Assembly: GCA_035048495.1 (NCBI GenBank) | Contig: CM068549.1 | Span: 13,425,103 to 13,489,102 of the forward strand | Direction of reading: 5' to 3' | DNA: 64,000 nucleotides | Source of the DNA: Euptelea pleiosperma | Taxonomy: Eukaryota > Streptophyta > Magnoliopsida > Ranunculales > Eupteleaceae | Notes under the pieces: generated by a model | What the model was told of the DNA's origin: nothing | Seen by the model: only the letters and a program-made list of their open reading frames with translations | Database searches by the model: none | Made by a program: the position numbers and the translations under genes | Shown here: positions 45,201 through 57,110 of the stretch, one piece after another | Layout: every line of letters begins with the position of its first letter | Position numbering within the stretch: the first letter of the stretch is position 1

Positions 45201-48040
45201 TCATTATTGCTTCCGCTTTGTCTGAGAGTGAACGTAAGAAACTTCTCGAGCTGCTCAACGAGCACAAATCTGCGATAGGTTGGACTATAGATGATATTCG
45301 TGGCATAGACCCCTCGGTGTGCCAACATCACATCTATCTCGAGGATGAATCCAAAACCTCTCGAGAACACCAGAGGAGGTTGAACCCCGTCTTGAAGGAT
45401 GTAGTCCGGGACGAGGTCCTTAAACTGTTAGATGCGGGTATCATTTACCCCATCTCCGATAGCAAATGGGTGAGTCCTATTCATGTCGTCCCTAAAAAGG
45501 CAGGATTCACAGTTGTGGAAAATGAGAACAAAGAAATGGTAACCCAGCGCCTGAAGAAAGGGTGGAGAGTCTGCATCGATTACCGACGACTCAACACCAA
45601 CACGAGGAAGGACCATTTTCCTTTACCCTTCATAGACCAAATGTTGGAGAGATTAGCAGGTCACTCCTATTACTGCTTCCTCGATGGTTACTCAGGGTAT
45701 AATCAAATACCAATCGCCCCTGAGGATCACGAGAAGACAACCTTCACTTGTCCCTTTGGCACTTTTGCCTACAAGCGCATGCCCTTTGGCCTCTGCAATG
45801 CACCCGCAACCTTTCAAAGGTGTATGATGAGTATATTCTCTGACATGGTGGAAAAATTCCTCGAAGTCTTTATGGACGACTTCTCAGTTTTTGGGTCATC
45901 CTTTGATGACTGTCTGAACCATCTAGGGCTGGTACTTCAACGCTGTCAGGACAAGCGACTTGTCCTCAATTGGGAGAAATGCCACTTCATGGTGAAGAAG
46001 GGCATTGTTCTGGGACATGTCATTTCCCATCAGGGCATTGAGGTCGACAAAGCTAAAATCGATATCATCTTGACCTTGCCCATTCCTAAGTCCGTGCGTG
46101 ACATCCGATCCTTTTTGGGACACGGAGGATTCTATAGGCGATTCATCAAGGACTTCTCTCAAATCGCTCGACCTCTGTCCCATCTTCTGGCTAAAGATAG
46201 TCCTTTCGACTTTAATGCTGACTGTGTCAAGGCATTTGAGCGTCTCAAATCTGAGCTCACTACTGCGCCCATTATCCGTCCCCCGGACTGGACTCTACCT
46301 TTCGAGGTAATGTGCGATGCTTCTGACTACGCATTAGGCGCCGTTCTAGGGCAGAGAGTTAACAAAAGGTCACACGTGATCTACTACGCGAGCAAAACTC
46401 TTAACTCTGCCCAAATGAATTACTCCACCACTGAGAAAGAACTCCTGGCAGTAGTCTTCGCCCTTGATAAATTCCGTCAGTACCTCTTAGCCACTAAGGT
46501 GGTAGTGTACACTGATCATGCAGCCCTTCGTTATCTCATGTCGAAAAAGGAAACCAAGCCTCGATTAATTCGATGGATTCTCTTACTGCAGGAATTCGAC
46601 CTCGAGATTAAGGATAAGAAAGGAACTGAGAATGTAGTGGCTGATCACTTGTCTAGACTGACTTTAGAGTCATCCTTCGACACCCAGCCCATCCCTGAAA
46701 CCTTTCCAGACGAACAACTGTTCGCCATTTCTGTTAATCCTTGGTACGCTGATATTGTCAACTACCTTGTCACCGAAGAAATGCCTTCACACTGGTCAAA
46801 ACAGGACAAAAGCCAATTCCTAGCAAGAGTTAAGTACTACTCTTGGGATGATCCTTATTTGTATAAATACTGTCCTGACCAGATCATTCGTCTCTGTGTC
46901 CCTGAGTCGGACCAACTCAATATCTTATCCTCGTGCCATGACCAACCTTGTGGTGGTCATTTCAGCACTAAGAAGACTGCAGAAAAAGTGCTGCAATGCG
47001 GATTCTACTGGCCCACATTATTTAAAGATGCCCATATCTACAGCAAAACCTGTCCTAATTGCCAGCATCTAGGCCGCATCTCCCAGAGGAACATGATGCC
47101 CCTAACTCCCATCCAGGTCGATGAAATATTTGACATTTGGGGCATCGATTTCATGGGCCCCTTTCCCATTTCATATGGTTTTGAGTATATTCTCCTCGCG
47201 GTAGACTATGTATCCAAATGGATAGAAGCCATTCCCACCAAGACCAATGACCACAAAGTGGTGGTCAAATTCCTAAAGGAGTTCATCTTCGCTAGATTCG
47301 GTGCCCCTAAGGCCATCATTAGTGATGGGGGCACCCATTTCTGCAATAGGATATTCGAGAAATTAATGAAAAAGTATGGGGTAACCCACAAGGTTGCCCT
47401 AGCTTATCATCCGCAGACTAGTGGTCAAGTGGAGGTTTCTAATCGTCAGATCAAGCAAATCTTGGAGAAGACAGTCAATACCACACGTAAAGACTGGTCT
47501 ACTCGTCTCACTGATGCTTTATGGGCATACAGAACCGCCTACAAGACCCCACTCAATATGTCTCCCTATCGTCTGGTCTTTGGGAAACCTTGTCATCTAC
47601 CGGTAGAGATTGAACATCGTGCCCTATGGGCCATTAAGAAACTCAACTTCGACCTCGAATCTGCAGGGGAAGAGCGAAAACTTCAAATGAATGAGTTAGA
47701 AGAACTCAGAAATGATGCCTACAACTTGTCCAAGAATTACAAAGCCAAAATGAAGTGGATACATGACAAGAGCATCCTCAGGAAAGAGTTCCATCCAGGA
47801 CAGAAGGTCCTTCTTTATAATTCTCGTCTTCATCTCTTCCCTGGGAAACTGAAATCTAGGTGGACCGGTCCGTATACGGTCACCGCAGTCACACCCTTTG
47901 GGGCAATCACTATTGAGGATCCCAAGGATCACTCCTCTTTTCAGGTCAATGGGCAGCGTCTAAAACAGTTCCATGAACTTGACGTATTGTTCATTCAGAC
48001 TTTTGAGATCGATCTCATCGATCCTACCTATGTCGACTGA
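42260..48040 (+). CDS. gag-pol: Gag-Pol polyprotein of element B, full length
   Basis: One ORF of 1926 residues, nearly identical to that of A, with 3 extra Gln residues near residue 506 and a natural C-terminus ending LIDPTYVD. Domains in order: Gag core about 85-250; CCHC knuckle 326-339; low-complexity Gln/Pro linker; protease DLGAS near 744; RT with FMDD near 1204-1207; RNase H near 1350-1465; integrase HHCC near 1560-1601; catalytic D1630, D1689, E1725 (DD35E). All expected catalytic residues are present and no stop or frameshift interrupts it. It would supply particle protein, maturation, cDNA synthesis and integration, and could serve defective relatives such as C. No frameshift site between Gag and Pol was seen. 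Confidence 0.95.
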   Translation: MPHSRMPVWNRPNKRLVRSENHVPTVDPPLNSSPSLSPPASPSTTTFVVMAVERPLIETFAPISANPPTCIVLPPTTAVQFEIRPQTIQMLPTFRGLPREDPYSHIREFQHVILLFKNQNLDDDNVRLRVFPFSLKDRASDWLYSLPADSISSWKELVGKFMSKFYPMTRTNQMKQLIQDFRQKSDEKFFEAWDRFQDYLTKCPHHSIDKGNLVHVFYKGLTDESRTMVESMCQGKFLHQTPTDAYKFLGELGENSQHWTTDSEFSRTTSVQRTTKGHDATADTELRSVIQELSKSVSALAVSVQKPTQQSTPVMHVGHESPMESCTLCLQPSHTTEHCPLNEGWSNPLQEEVCAFSTYKPPTQNSYSQSYHPDTRNHPNFSWRPQSTQPQAQPPRQPQGMYPPGFNQPNRQFNQGQYQQNQYPSTQNQQFQQGQYSGQQSTFQNQQRVPQNFQNQQIVPTNSSAYNYNAPMSSSRELVPQLPLAAPQQSLPKSGIEDLLAQLITQQQQSMQRLEQQQQQSMLRLEQRLGNLEAEKAKGIFPSQPIANPKGNAKGAVYEIGSQSQSQNEKCQGEVQAVTTLRSGKTVDMGVQPPPVPSPAPITRTEETSPNPTSASSTSAPTSDIPVQKSKAKDKSICRVKPPFPDRLVQDKRDQQFSEILDVFKDVQINIPFLSAIKQIPSYAKFLKDLCTVKRRTHVPKAAFLAEKATAFIQRNSVIKHKDPGSPTVQCEIGDNFSCTALLDLGASVNLIPFSVYQQLGLKDMKPTNVTLKLADQSIKIPRGIIEDVLVKVADFYYPVDFIILDTEPCQDNRIPVILGRPFLATANAHIGCRDGNMSIAFGNLKAEVNIFRLMQQDADRDVADEMCAVESLIPDSTEDILKQCLEHFGADFATESAISDLNDLLETAPLIEIPAPLIEFEPLITMAREPILPLPTEVKPLQSVSSVTPISTPSAPKLELKPLPTDLSYAYLGPKETYPVIIASALSESERKKLLELLNEHKSAIGWTIDDIRGIDPSVCQHHIYLEDESKTSREHQRRLNPVLKDVVRDEVLKLLDAGIIYPISDSKWVSPIHVVPKKAGFTVVENENKEMVTQRLKKGWRVCIDYRRLNTNTRKDHFPLPFIDQMLERLAGHSYYCFLDGYSGYNQIPIAPEDHEKTTFTCPFGTFAYKRMPFGLCNAPATFQRCMMSIFSDMVEKFLEVFMDDFSVFGSSFDDCLNHLGLVLQRCQDKRLVLNWEKCHFMVKKGIVLGHVISHQGIEVDKAKIDIILTLPIPKSVRDIRSFLGHGGFYRRFIKDFSQIARPLSHLLAKDSPFDFNADCVKAFERLKSELTTAPIIRPPDWTLPFEVMCDASDYALGAVLGQRVNKRSHVIYYASKTLNSAQMNYSTTEKELLAVVFALDKFRQYLLATKVVVYTDHAALRYLMSKKETKPRLIRWILLLQEFDLEIKDKKGTENVVADHLSRLTLESSFDTQPIPETFPDEQLFAISVNPWYADIVNYLVTEEMPSHWSKQDKSQFLARVKYYSWDDPYLYKYCPDQIIRLCVPESDQLNILSSCHDQPCGGHFSTKKTAEKVLQCGFYWPTLFKDAHIYSKTCPNCQHLGRISQRNMMPLTPIQVDEIFDIWGIDFMGPFPISYGFEYILLAVDYVSKWIEAIPTKTNDHKVVVKFLKEFIFARFGAPKAIISDGGTHFCNRIFEKLMKKYGVTHKVALAYHPQTSGQVEVSNRQIKQILEKTVNTTRKDWSTRLTDALWAYRTAYKTPLNMSPYRLVFGKPCHLPVEIEHRALWAIKKLNFDLESAGEERKLQMNELEELRNDAYNLSKNYKAKMKWIHDKSILRKEFHPGQKVLLYNSRLHLFPGKLKSRWTGPYTVTAVTPFGAITIEDPKDHSSFQVNGQRLKQFHELDVLFIQTFEIDLIDPTYVD

Positions 48041-48398
48041 TGATCTACTCAGTCTCCTGTGCTCCAACTTGGTTGGGGGTGCCTGTCACCCCCGTCATGT
48101 CTGGCTGAAGACGTAAAACTTAGCGCTTTCGGAAAGGCAATTCCGGTATTCCTAGAGTACATGAGTCTCATGCATTTGTTATTACTGTTATATCTCTGGA
48201 AATGCAGGTACAATCATTCTTCCGATCATCAGGTACCACACACTGTCGAGTTTCTGCCGACTTGGTAACATCCTTCCTGAATCTTTGCATCATCATCATT
48301 GATTTGTTATCATTTTATGTCCCGGTCATGAGCACCGAGGACGGTGCTGTATTTTGGTTGGGGGTGGGGTATTTACCAAAACTCATGTCTTCATTTTG

Positions 48399-48449
<51 letters not shown>

Positions 48450-49990
48450 TTGTTTTTGGGGTGATTTCCGATGTTCTCCAAAAGTTTTCTAGAATTTCAA
48501 AAATGTGTCAAATACCCTGACTTTGATTAGCTGAAAACCTCCGTTAAGTCAGTATTGAGGATGTCAATTTTTGTTTAAAGTTAGCGTTGAGTCAAGTCAA
48601 GTGTGACTACAGCAGGTTTGAAAACTTAGAAAAAATCAGATTCGGCACAATTGTACACTATCAACATCAGAGTCATCCTAAGTTTGGAAATTCTAGAGAT
48701 CCTGTGAGAAGAATTGTGGAGACCTAACCCAGTAAGCTTTCGAGCCTTTAATCATTTCGGAGAGTTATACAATAATCCTGAGTCACAAGATGACTCACTA
48801 TTCTTCATGCCCGCAATATTCGTTGAGAGATCTCATTATCTTTTGCTTCGATCATGGAACTCGGAACGACATCAACATTGGATTACTACGACAGAACCTT
48901 CTCTGTATCCAGTCAAGACAGTATACATGATAGTGCAAACCCTAGAAAATGATTTAGGCCATTTTTCTGAACCATTCAGCCTTTTTACTCACCTGAATTA
49001 TACTTCACTAGAAGCCCCTTGAACCTTTCTATAAAAGCCTTTTATTTGCAAACCCATCAACCTAAAATCCAGTCCAGCTACGAAACATGACTGGCTACCC
49101 TTATTTTGAGATGGACAAAAGAATAACTGATGTGGGTGTACCGTGAAAAGAAAAGTAAAGAAGAAGAATCAAAAGGAAAAGAAAGTGGTTCAAGCTGAAA
49201 ACAAAATATGAAAAGAAAGTATGAAGAAGAGCTGAAAAGAAATTGAGCAGTCTCAGAAATATCAAGAAAAAGAGAAAAATACGAAAAAAGGAAAAAGAAC
49301 CAGATAATGGTGTTACGTCGCAGGAAAAATTCAAGAAAATGGCAATATCCTCTCAAGATCTTTGAAATCCTGTATACCTTTATTTTTCTACACCTGACCT
49401 AAGCCTCATTACAACCCAGGAAAGTCCTACTTGATTCTAGGATAGCACGATCATAAAATGTGGAGATTGGAGAAAGAGAAGCTATAGAGTTTGATCTGAC
49501 GTTCCCGAGTGAAGTGGTATTCCAATCATGAGATCTTCTTCTGTTAAAGATGTCCTTCCTTCAAATAAAACATATGTGAGATCTTTTGCCTCTTTATATT
49601 AAATACATCTCCTCACATATAAATTGAGAGAAAAGAAGAAAACCCTTCTTGTGTGATTCTATTCTGAGTGCTAAACATGTGAGATTTGAGGTTGAGGCAT
49701 AAAAACTTAGAGGTGATCTGGAAATCTTTACTGTCGGATGATGAGAACGTTGAACACACACACACACGCAGAGTCTGACTATTCTGGGTCATGATTATCA
49801 GTCTGTAGTCTTGCCAAAACTTTCCAACTCTTCGCTAGCATGTAACTGTTTTTTGCATCCATTCAATGATTTGACGAACGGGGTTTTCCCTGAGCTAATA
49901 TGAAAAAGTGTGCAGCATGTGCAGAGCCCTTTTAAGCTCATGTATTTCGCACTAATTGCCAAGGATTGGCAATATGCTGGTTGGGGGTTG
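48041..49990 (+). other. 3' noncoding tail of B with polypurine tract
   Basis: No ORF and no env-like gene. Landmarks: GGGGGTG-CCTGT-CACCCCC hairpin (about 48074), AGCACC-GAGGAC-GGTGCT hairpin (about 48330), TTTTGGTTGGGGGTGGGG (48353), an A run near 48400-48446, GA-rich 49140-49330, and the polypurine tract TGGTTGGGGGTTG ending at 49990 against the 3' LTR. From 48447 on it resembles the tail of C more than that of A. Confidence 0.85.
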
Positions 49991-51054
49991 TGATATTCGC
50001 TCAAAAGTGCTTATTTTAAGCACTTATCCTGTTAGCGTTATCGCACTCTCCTACGTAAAACTGCTCTAATTATCCACTTTTCTACGTAAGAGTCTATCTC
50101 ATTGCGTAAAACACACTTTTCTGGACGAAATGGTATATTTGCATGCATTAAACACATTTTCGGAAGTCTAAATATTAAGCCGTTTTGATTACGCGCTTCT
50201 TTTGTCGCAGGGCACCCCGATGGGACGATTTTCGAGAATTGTGGGCCCACAATCAACCTACAATGCCTTTAATCAAAGCATAAAGAGCCAGTGGACTTGG
50301 ACAAGAAGATGTAGGCCAAAGAGAGAAGAAGAGCCAGAGAGAGAGAGCAAAAGAGTCGAGAGACGACAAAGGGAGAAGGAGAGACAAGCCCTCAAAGAAG
50401 AGACTAAGGAAATTAAAGCTTATCAACTAACACAAGTTGAGGACTAGCTCAGTTGGTAAAGCATGCAGAAGACCAAGTCAGAGATCAGGGTTCAAAATCC
50501 TCTGCCAGCATTTTTCTTTTTATTTTTGTAATATTTTCTCTCTCCTCTCTCTAAATCCTCATTATCTCTCTACTATCAATCTCAATCATCCAATCATCTC
50601 TCCCTTCGCAATCACGCGATCCTAAGGCCTACCTTGGCTGATCGCCACTGTCCAATGATCCATCCTATTATGGCCATCCTCGTCTACCGTCTGATCGCCA
50701 GTAGATCATCCATTCGATCCCCATCATCACCTTGGTCGAACGTCACTAGTCCTATCATCCGCATGACGTCCATACTTTCAATCCATCATCCCCTTCATCG
50801 GAAGGGCTATGAGGAACCTAGGTATTGATCAACGTTAGTGACCAGGGGAAGATTTTCAATGGAAGATTTTTAGGAGAAGATTTTTTTAAAAGAAATAAAA
50901 AGAAATTTTTGGAAAGTCAAACTAATTTACAAAATAAGGAAATTTTCTAAGAAATAGGGGGGGATAGTTTCTATTTTTATGGAGAGAGAGTGAGGGACGT
51001 TGAAGTGTAATATCTCTTACACACGTCCTCACCTCATTGGAAGGAGGGAGGAGA

Positions 51055-51107
<53 letters not shown>

Positions 51108-52115
51108 TAGAAACCGTGGATTTCAAAGATAGAAACCCACGGTTCCTTTATAAAGGATCCTCTCTCCCACGTTCTAAAAACTCTCTTGACCGTCCCTCTC
51201 CTATTCCTTATATCTTCCCAAAAACCCTAAGCCACCCGCCTCATCTCTCTCTTGCTGGCCGTCCCTCTCTCTCCCATTTTCCATCCACGTTTTCTTCAAA
51301 AAAACAAAAAAAAAAAGGGAAGAGAAGAAGAAAACGAGGTGAAGGAGGGCCTTTGCACTGCTGCCATCACCATCTAAGCACCACAGCACCTTACACCGCC
51401 TGCTACCATTGTTACCACCACCAGCTAAACACCACAGCATCACCCACCATTGATTCCGGTTGAAACCTGCAACTCCGGCGAACTTGATCGCCGGACTGGT
51501 TCTGTTTTCTCCACAGCAGCCACACCAAGATCGCCTCCACCAACCGCTTCTATCCTCCATCTATTTGCTACCTAAAAGAGGGGCAGCAGCACTTGCTGTT
51601 GTGATTTTTGCTTCCACCACCACCACTTCGCCGGAACTGCAACTCCGGTCGGCCATCTCCTATCTTTTCCTCTCTCTTCTAGCGCTCTCACCCCCTCTAA
51701 CGGTTGCTGGAGTTGCAACCTGCAACTCCAGTCCGTCCAAGCCTTCCTAGCCGGTCTCTTCCTCTCATTTCTCTTTCAAAAGAAAACCAAAAACAAGAAA
51801 AAAAAAAAAAGAAAAGAGAGAGAGGAAAGAAAGAAGAAGAAGATAGAGGAAGGGGTGCAAACCTGGTGCGCCCCCCTCCTTGCTGCTACCTCCTACCTGG
51901 CCATCTCTCCACCACCGCCTGCTGCTAGCATCCTTCAGCTTGCTGCATCACCAACCACCACGCCCCAGCCACCACGGCCTACTAACTTGCAGACCGTCTT
52001 CTCAACTCCACCTGCCGGTCCTCCTTGCAACCATCCACCAGTCCTCATTCACCCTACAGCCCCACTCATTTTCTCATTCCAACACTCCCCCACTCTTTGA
52101 TCTCAAGCCTTAACC

Positions 52116-52149
<34 letters not shown>

Positions 52150-52909
52150 AAAAAAAAAAGAGAAGAGGTGAATAAGAAGAGAGGAGGGAGCCGTTAGCTT
52201 CATCCTTGAATCCTGCTGGACGCCTCGCTATCACCTGCTGCAAGTTCTCGCTCACATCGCCACCTTCATCCTGCTCATCTCCTTAAACCTTCAAACCCTG
52301 GCCCCTTTGGATGGCCTGCAACTTTCGGGCAAGAGCTCTACCACCAGTCGCTGCACTTCACCCCCCATCGGTGCAATCATTCTCCTGGACATCACCTCTC
52401 TTCACGAACCCTTTCACTTGGTAAGATCTCTTACCCACTTGTTCACTCTCTCTCTCTAAATTTTAGTTTTCCCTCTCTAATTTCTCTCCCTAGATATTTC
52501 TCTCTCTACATTTTCTCATTTCTCTATCTAATTTTTATGGCTTTCTAGGTTAATTTTTGAATTTAATTTGATTTTGTAAGACTCATTGAGGATGAATAAA
52601 ATTATTATTTTTGCATTTGTTAGTTTACTTTTGTGTTTTTGATTGTTTGTGGTAATTTCTCTCTCTAAAAATCACTAAGAATGTTTTAAATCCATCACCA
52701 TTCTCACCTCTCCATGTTTTCTTGATAAAAATCCGTCATTTCATGTCGTTGAATTACGCAAACTAACCCCGAGTGCGGATCGACATCCGACACGAGCCAC
52801 TGTACAACCCTGTGATTTTTGCAGGATTTGAGTGAAAAAAATCTCGGATAATATACAAATGTGTTGATTCTAGGGTCGTTCTCTCAACGACAGAAAAACC
52901 CTACTTTCA
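49991..52909 (+). repeat. 3' LTR of B
   Basis: 2919 bp, starts TGATATTCGCTC. Differs from the 5' LTR mainly by a longer A run (51063-51103, 41 against 24), plus scattered single changes such as AAGAGTCGAGAG for AAGAGTCAAGAG. tRNA-like module at 50439-50515 (A box 50445-50456, B box 50489-50500), TATA 51147-51156, palindrome 51707-51731. Confidence 0.95.
50439..50515 (+). promoter_or_regulatory. tRNA-like Pol III module in LTR B (3')
   Basis: Identical boxes to the 5' LTR copy, with a T5 run at 50511-50515. Confidence 0.7.
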
Positions 52910-52957
52910 TATCTCGCACTGATTGCCAAGGATTGGCAATATGCTGGTTGGGGGTTG
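52910..52957 (+). other. Last 48 bp of the tail of A with polypurine tract
   Basis: TATCT duplication, then CGCACTGATTGCCAAGGATT and TGGTTGGGGGTTG directly before the 3' LTR of A. It completes the tail interrupted at 37654. Confidence 0.9.
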
Positions 52958-54984
52958 TGATATTCGCTCAAAAGTGCTTATTTTAAGCAATTATCCTTCT
53001 AGCATTATCACACTCTTCTACGTAAAACTGTATTTTTTATCAACAATTCTACGTCAGAGTTTCTCTCATTCCATAGAACACCTTTTCTTGGTTAAAATGG
53101 TATATTCGCATGCATTCATACGCATTTATTTGACCCACATGCGAAGTCATTCTCATTACGCGATTTTTCTATCGCAGGAGCACTAATTGGGAAATTTTGA
53201 TGGCATGCGGGCCCACAATCAACTTCCAGAAACTAGGATCAAAGCTCAAGAGCCAACAGGCTGAGGATAAGAAGATATAGGCCAAAGACGGGAAGAGCCA
53301 GAGAGTCGAAAGAATTGAGGGACGACCAAGAGAGAAGGAGAGGCAAGCCCTCAAAGAAGAGACTAAGGAGATTAAAGCTTATAAACTGACACAAGGCGAG
53401 TGCTTGCTCAGTTGGTAAAGCATGCAGAAGACCCAGTCAAAGATCAGGGTTCAAGACCCTCTGCTAGCATTTTCTCTTTATTTTTGTAATATTTTCTCTC
53501 TCCTCTCTCTTAACCCCCATTCTCTCTCTATCCTCAATTCTCAATCATCCGACCCTCTCGCCCTTCATAATCACTCAATCCTATAGCCTACCGTGGCCAA
53601 TCTCCTCCGTTCAATGATCCATCTAATCATCGCCATCTACCGTCTGATCGCCATTAAATCAACCATCCGATCTCCACCGTCCCTCTCGATATCCGGTCAT
53701 CTCATCATTCACTATCTTAGGATCCAATGATCATCTTTTTCATCTCCTAGATCTTCTGGTCACGAGGACAAGCTACAAATTTTGACCAATATGATCATGA
53801 TCAACGGCCTGAGTTGAAGAAGGATTCTTTTTAAGATTACCAAATCTTAGACATAGAGATTGGGGAAGTTTTTCATCCTTGATAGGCAGAAAAAAAGGGA
53901 AAATGAATTAAGGTTTGGAAATCTTACCTTCGGCATTAAAAATGGTTTGAAATAGAAAGAATATTTTTCCAAAACCAAGAAACAATTTCTTTGAAAAAGG
54001 AAAGAGATAATGCTTTATAAAACAAAAGTTTTTTGTATTGAAAAATAGGCAGCATGGGTCCACAAGGAAAACCGTTGGATTCAAAAGAAAGGGTTGAAAA
54101 TAGAAGGGATCCATGTCGTTGACTTTTTTTTGGAAACCCTAAACGTTTTAAATGAAAAATAGAAACCCAGCCGTTACCCCTCACCTCATATAAAAGAGGA
54201 GGAATGAAAAGAGAACCCCCCCCCCCACTCACGTTCCAAAATTTTATCTCCCATCCTCCACGCCCCTATCATTCTCTCCACGTTTTCTCTTGGGAGAAAA
54301 CTAAACCCAGCCATCATCAACCCCCCAAAACGAGATCCCTTCTCTTTCTTTCCTACTTCCTTTACCGTGTTTTTTAAAAAAATAAAGAAAAAAAAATGAG
54401 AGATCACCGGAGTTGCAGGTTGCAACTCCGGCAAGCACCATTAAAGCCGGCGAGAAGGATCACACAGCCGTTCCTCTCTCATCTTTCTCTCTCAACCCTA
54501 GCCTAGATAAAAAAAAAGAGAATAGAAGGAAAAGAAGAAAGAGAAGGGAAGATAGTCCCCTACCTGGTTCTCAACGGACTGCAAATCGCTCCTCACCGCC
54601 ACCATCATCACCAGTCGGACCTGCAAACCACCACCCACTTCATCTCTCACCAACAAGCCTCCCTCCACGACTTCACCCTCGCTGTCAACGCCCCCAGCAT
54701 CCATCTCTTGGCCCCTCTTCATCTCTTTTTCTCCACGCTGCAACTTGCAGCCACCAACCTGCAACTCCATACGGTGCGGTCTTCCTCCATTGTTGCCCGA
54801 CTCACCATCATCGCCCATCGTTTCCCTCCACCAGACGGTGGCAGACCTGCTGCCTCCATGAAGATCATCACGTTCAAGATCTTCATTGCTGCATCGTCTC
54901 ACCAAGTTGCACCAGTCGGCCTCCAGCACTAGCAGCAACCCGCAACTCCACCAACTGCATCGTTCTTCATCTTCTTGTAGAACC

Positions 54985-55029
<45 letters not shown>

Positions 55030-55435
55030 AAGAAGAAAAAGAAGGTTTGAAGAAGAAGATAGAAGATCCATCACCCCTACATCTCATTGTTAACCACCTC
55101 ACTCTCAAGTGCTAATGGTGAGTTTTCTCTTCATCTCTCTTCTTAATTTCTCTCTCTACCTATCTCTCCCTAGGTTTCTCTCTCTAGTTCTTAGTATCTC
55201 TTCTCTCTAAATCTCTTGTTTCTCTCTCTAGTTTTTATCTTTTACAGATTTTCTAGTTAGATTTATTTTCTTGTTTAATGTTTGTGAAAACTTTTGATGA
55301 ATGAATAAATTGGTTATGTTGATTTTTCTTCTTTAGTGTTTATCGCCCACTCTCTCTCTAGAAGCGTCAAAATAAAGCATGTTTTAACTCACCTCTCCAC
55401 CCTTCTCACCCCTCCATCAAATATTTTCCACAATC

Positions 55436-55483
<48 letters not shown>

Positions 55484-55657
55484 CATCATTTCATGTTCAT
55501 TATTGCGCTAATCGAGCTAACCCCGAGTGCGGATCGACATCCGACACTTCCCACTGTGCAAGAAGTTCTAAATTTTGCAGGATAATCGGATTAAAATTAC
55601 AAATATTATTGAGATTAGGGTTTCCGTAACCAACGACACGGAAAAATCCTATTTTCA
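52958..55657 (+). repeat. 3' LTR of A
   Basis: 2700 bp. Matches 25500-28243 with scattered substitutions (for example CCGGTC for CCGATC near 53695, and AACGGCCTG for AACGACCTG near 53805) and shorter A runs. Module A box 53404-53415 and B box 53448-53458; TATA 54189-54198; palindrome 54407-54431; donor 55118; acceptor 55580. Confidence 0.93.
53395..53473 (+). promoter_or_regulatory. tRNA-like Pol III module in LTR A (3')
   Basis: A box TTGCTCAGTTGG, B box GGTTCAAGACC and a following TTTT, as in the 5' LTR of A. Confidence 0.65.
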
Positions 55658-55662
55658 AAACC

Positions 55663-57105
55663 CACGGTTTCTATTCTTGAGGCAAAAAAACCCTACCACC
55701 TCCTTCTTTTATATAAAAAGAAAGATGCCCCTCACTTTCTAATTTGCTCTTCACCAAGCCATCCCCCATTTTGGCTGAAATATAACAAGTCGTCCCCTGG
55801 ATTGCTGGATCACTTGAAGCCGTTACTCCCTCTTCTTCCCATATTCCATAACAGCACACCATTATCGCCCCACATCTTCTCTTCGATCGTCCTCACCTCT
55901 CTCTCTCTCACGCCCCTTTCCTCTTCACGTGGGCAGCCACCATCAACCACTGTTTTTCTCCACGTTTTCAGCCCCTCCCATCATCTCTTCCGGCATTTCT
56001 CTTCTCTCCAGAGAAAAATTAGAAAACCAAAGAAAAAAAAAAGAAGAAGGAGAAGAGGAAAAGAAAGAGGAGAAGAGAAGAAGAGGAGAGGAGGTCGTAC
56101 CTCCCATGCTGCTCCTCCAAGATCTCCACCACCGCCTAACCTTTATTGCTGCCCTCTCCAGTGCCCTCCACATCACCGGTTCTCTTCCTCATAAGATCGG
56201 CAAGAGCATCACCGTTTTACCCCCAACCTTTGTCCTCTATAGGTGCTCCGCCCATCACCAACGTTTTCATCCTCAAAAGCCGTCGACACCCATCTCTTCT
56301 CTGCCTGGATCGCCTGAACCAGCAAGCACCTTGTCACACACCACCACCAGCAACCACGTCCTTCCGTCCACCATTTGCTCCCCCCCTTCCACAATTAGCC
56401 TCCCTCCATTGCAGCCACCCGCCTATGCGCCAACCCTTCATTCTTCAACCATCGGAGCACTACTCCGGGCACACCACTCACCATTCCGGGCAGCACACCA
56501 TTTCCATGGCTAGGATCTTCTCCATTGGGTAGGTACGATGGTAGAATTCCTCACCTTTTCTTTCTCTAACCCGTTCTTCTCTTAGTTTTTCTTCTCTCTA
56601 GACATCTCTCACTTTTTGCTTCTCTCTCTACTTCTAGTTATTTTGTTTTTATTAGTTATTTTTTTTTCTTAGTTTAATTGCTTTAATGCAAGCATTGTAG
56701 ACTTTGATTTATTCTTGAATATTTATTTTGTCATCCTCAATCTAGTTCCATTATGATTTGATCTTATTTGATGAATGTTAATTTTCTTGCACAAGCAAAA
56801 GTTTGAAATAGTCTATCTTCTCATCACTTTCTTTTCATGCTTGTGATTCACCTTTAAAGAAAATTCGAAAATAGTGTTCTCAATCAAAAAGAATGTTTTT
56901 AAACAAATCTCTCCACTGAATCTAGCACGTTTCCGATCATTATTGCTTCTAATTTGCGCTAATCTGACTAATCCCGAGTGCGGATTCAACTCCGACTTTC
57001 CACTATGTGAGAATTCTTGATTTTTGCAGAGAAAAAGAACCGGATTAATTACAAATGTGTTGAAATTAGGGTCGTTCTCTCAACGACAGAAAAACCCTAC
57101 TTTCA
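55663..57105 (+). repeat. 3' LTR of C (C3), second part
   Basis: After the AAACC duplication it continues CACGGTTTCTATTCTTGAGG, matching C1 from about 15162 on. It has TATA 55710-55719, a candidate donor at 56529, an acceptor ending 57029 and the end CTACTTTCA. CTAAC (57106-57110) follows as the target duplication. Confidence 0.9.
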
Positions 57106-57110
57106 CTAAC

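Larger units (their letters stand above)
37655..52909 (+). mobile_element. Element B, Athila-like Ty3/gypsy, youngest and apparently complete
   Basis: 15.3 kb with LTRs 37655-40555 and 49991-52909 that look nearly identical; I noticed only a few substitutions and A-tract length changes. TATCT flanks it perfectly (37650-37654, 52910-52914), and the tail of A reads across. It holds PBS, leader, an uninterrupted gag-pol of 1926 codons, a 3' tail and a polypurine tract. Oddity: the 5' LTR begins TATTCGCTC, lacking the TGA of the 3' LTR. It is the best candidate in the window for a recently active element. Confidence 0.95.
25500..55657 (+). mobile_element. Element A, Athila-like Ty3/gypsy, near complete, holding B
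   Basis: LTRs 25500-28243 and 52958-55657 match each other with a modest number of visible substitutions. AAACC flanks it perfectly (25495-25499, 55658-55662). Internal parts are PBS, leader, a gag-pol ORF of 1899 codons, and a tail interrupted by element B. Without B it is about 14.9 kb. An env-like ORF, present in some Athila elements, was not seen. The single stop near the end of pol is the only coding lesion noticed. Confidence 0.93.
13969..57105 (+). mobile_element. Composite element C, nonautonomous, with A and B nested inside
   Basis: It has matching outer LTRs C1 (13969-16598) and C3 (24309-25499 plus 55663-57105), with CTGAC before and CTAAC after (4 of 5 match). Without the nested elements it is about 13 kb: LTR, PBS, leader, a coding scar under 0.5 kb, a 3' tail, an internal truncated LTR C2, a second partial tail, LTR. 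It lacks gag-pol, so any movement would have needed proteins from A/B-like relatives, like a large retrotransposon derivative. The extra LTR suggests recombination between two element copies. Confidence 0.8.

Noticed and set aside
48041..49990. Env-like ORF expected after pol in some Athila elements
   Set aside because: No open frame of useful length or membrane-type sequence in this tail nor in 35646-37649. The short minus ORFs at 49078-49356 come from GA-rich sequence.
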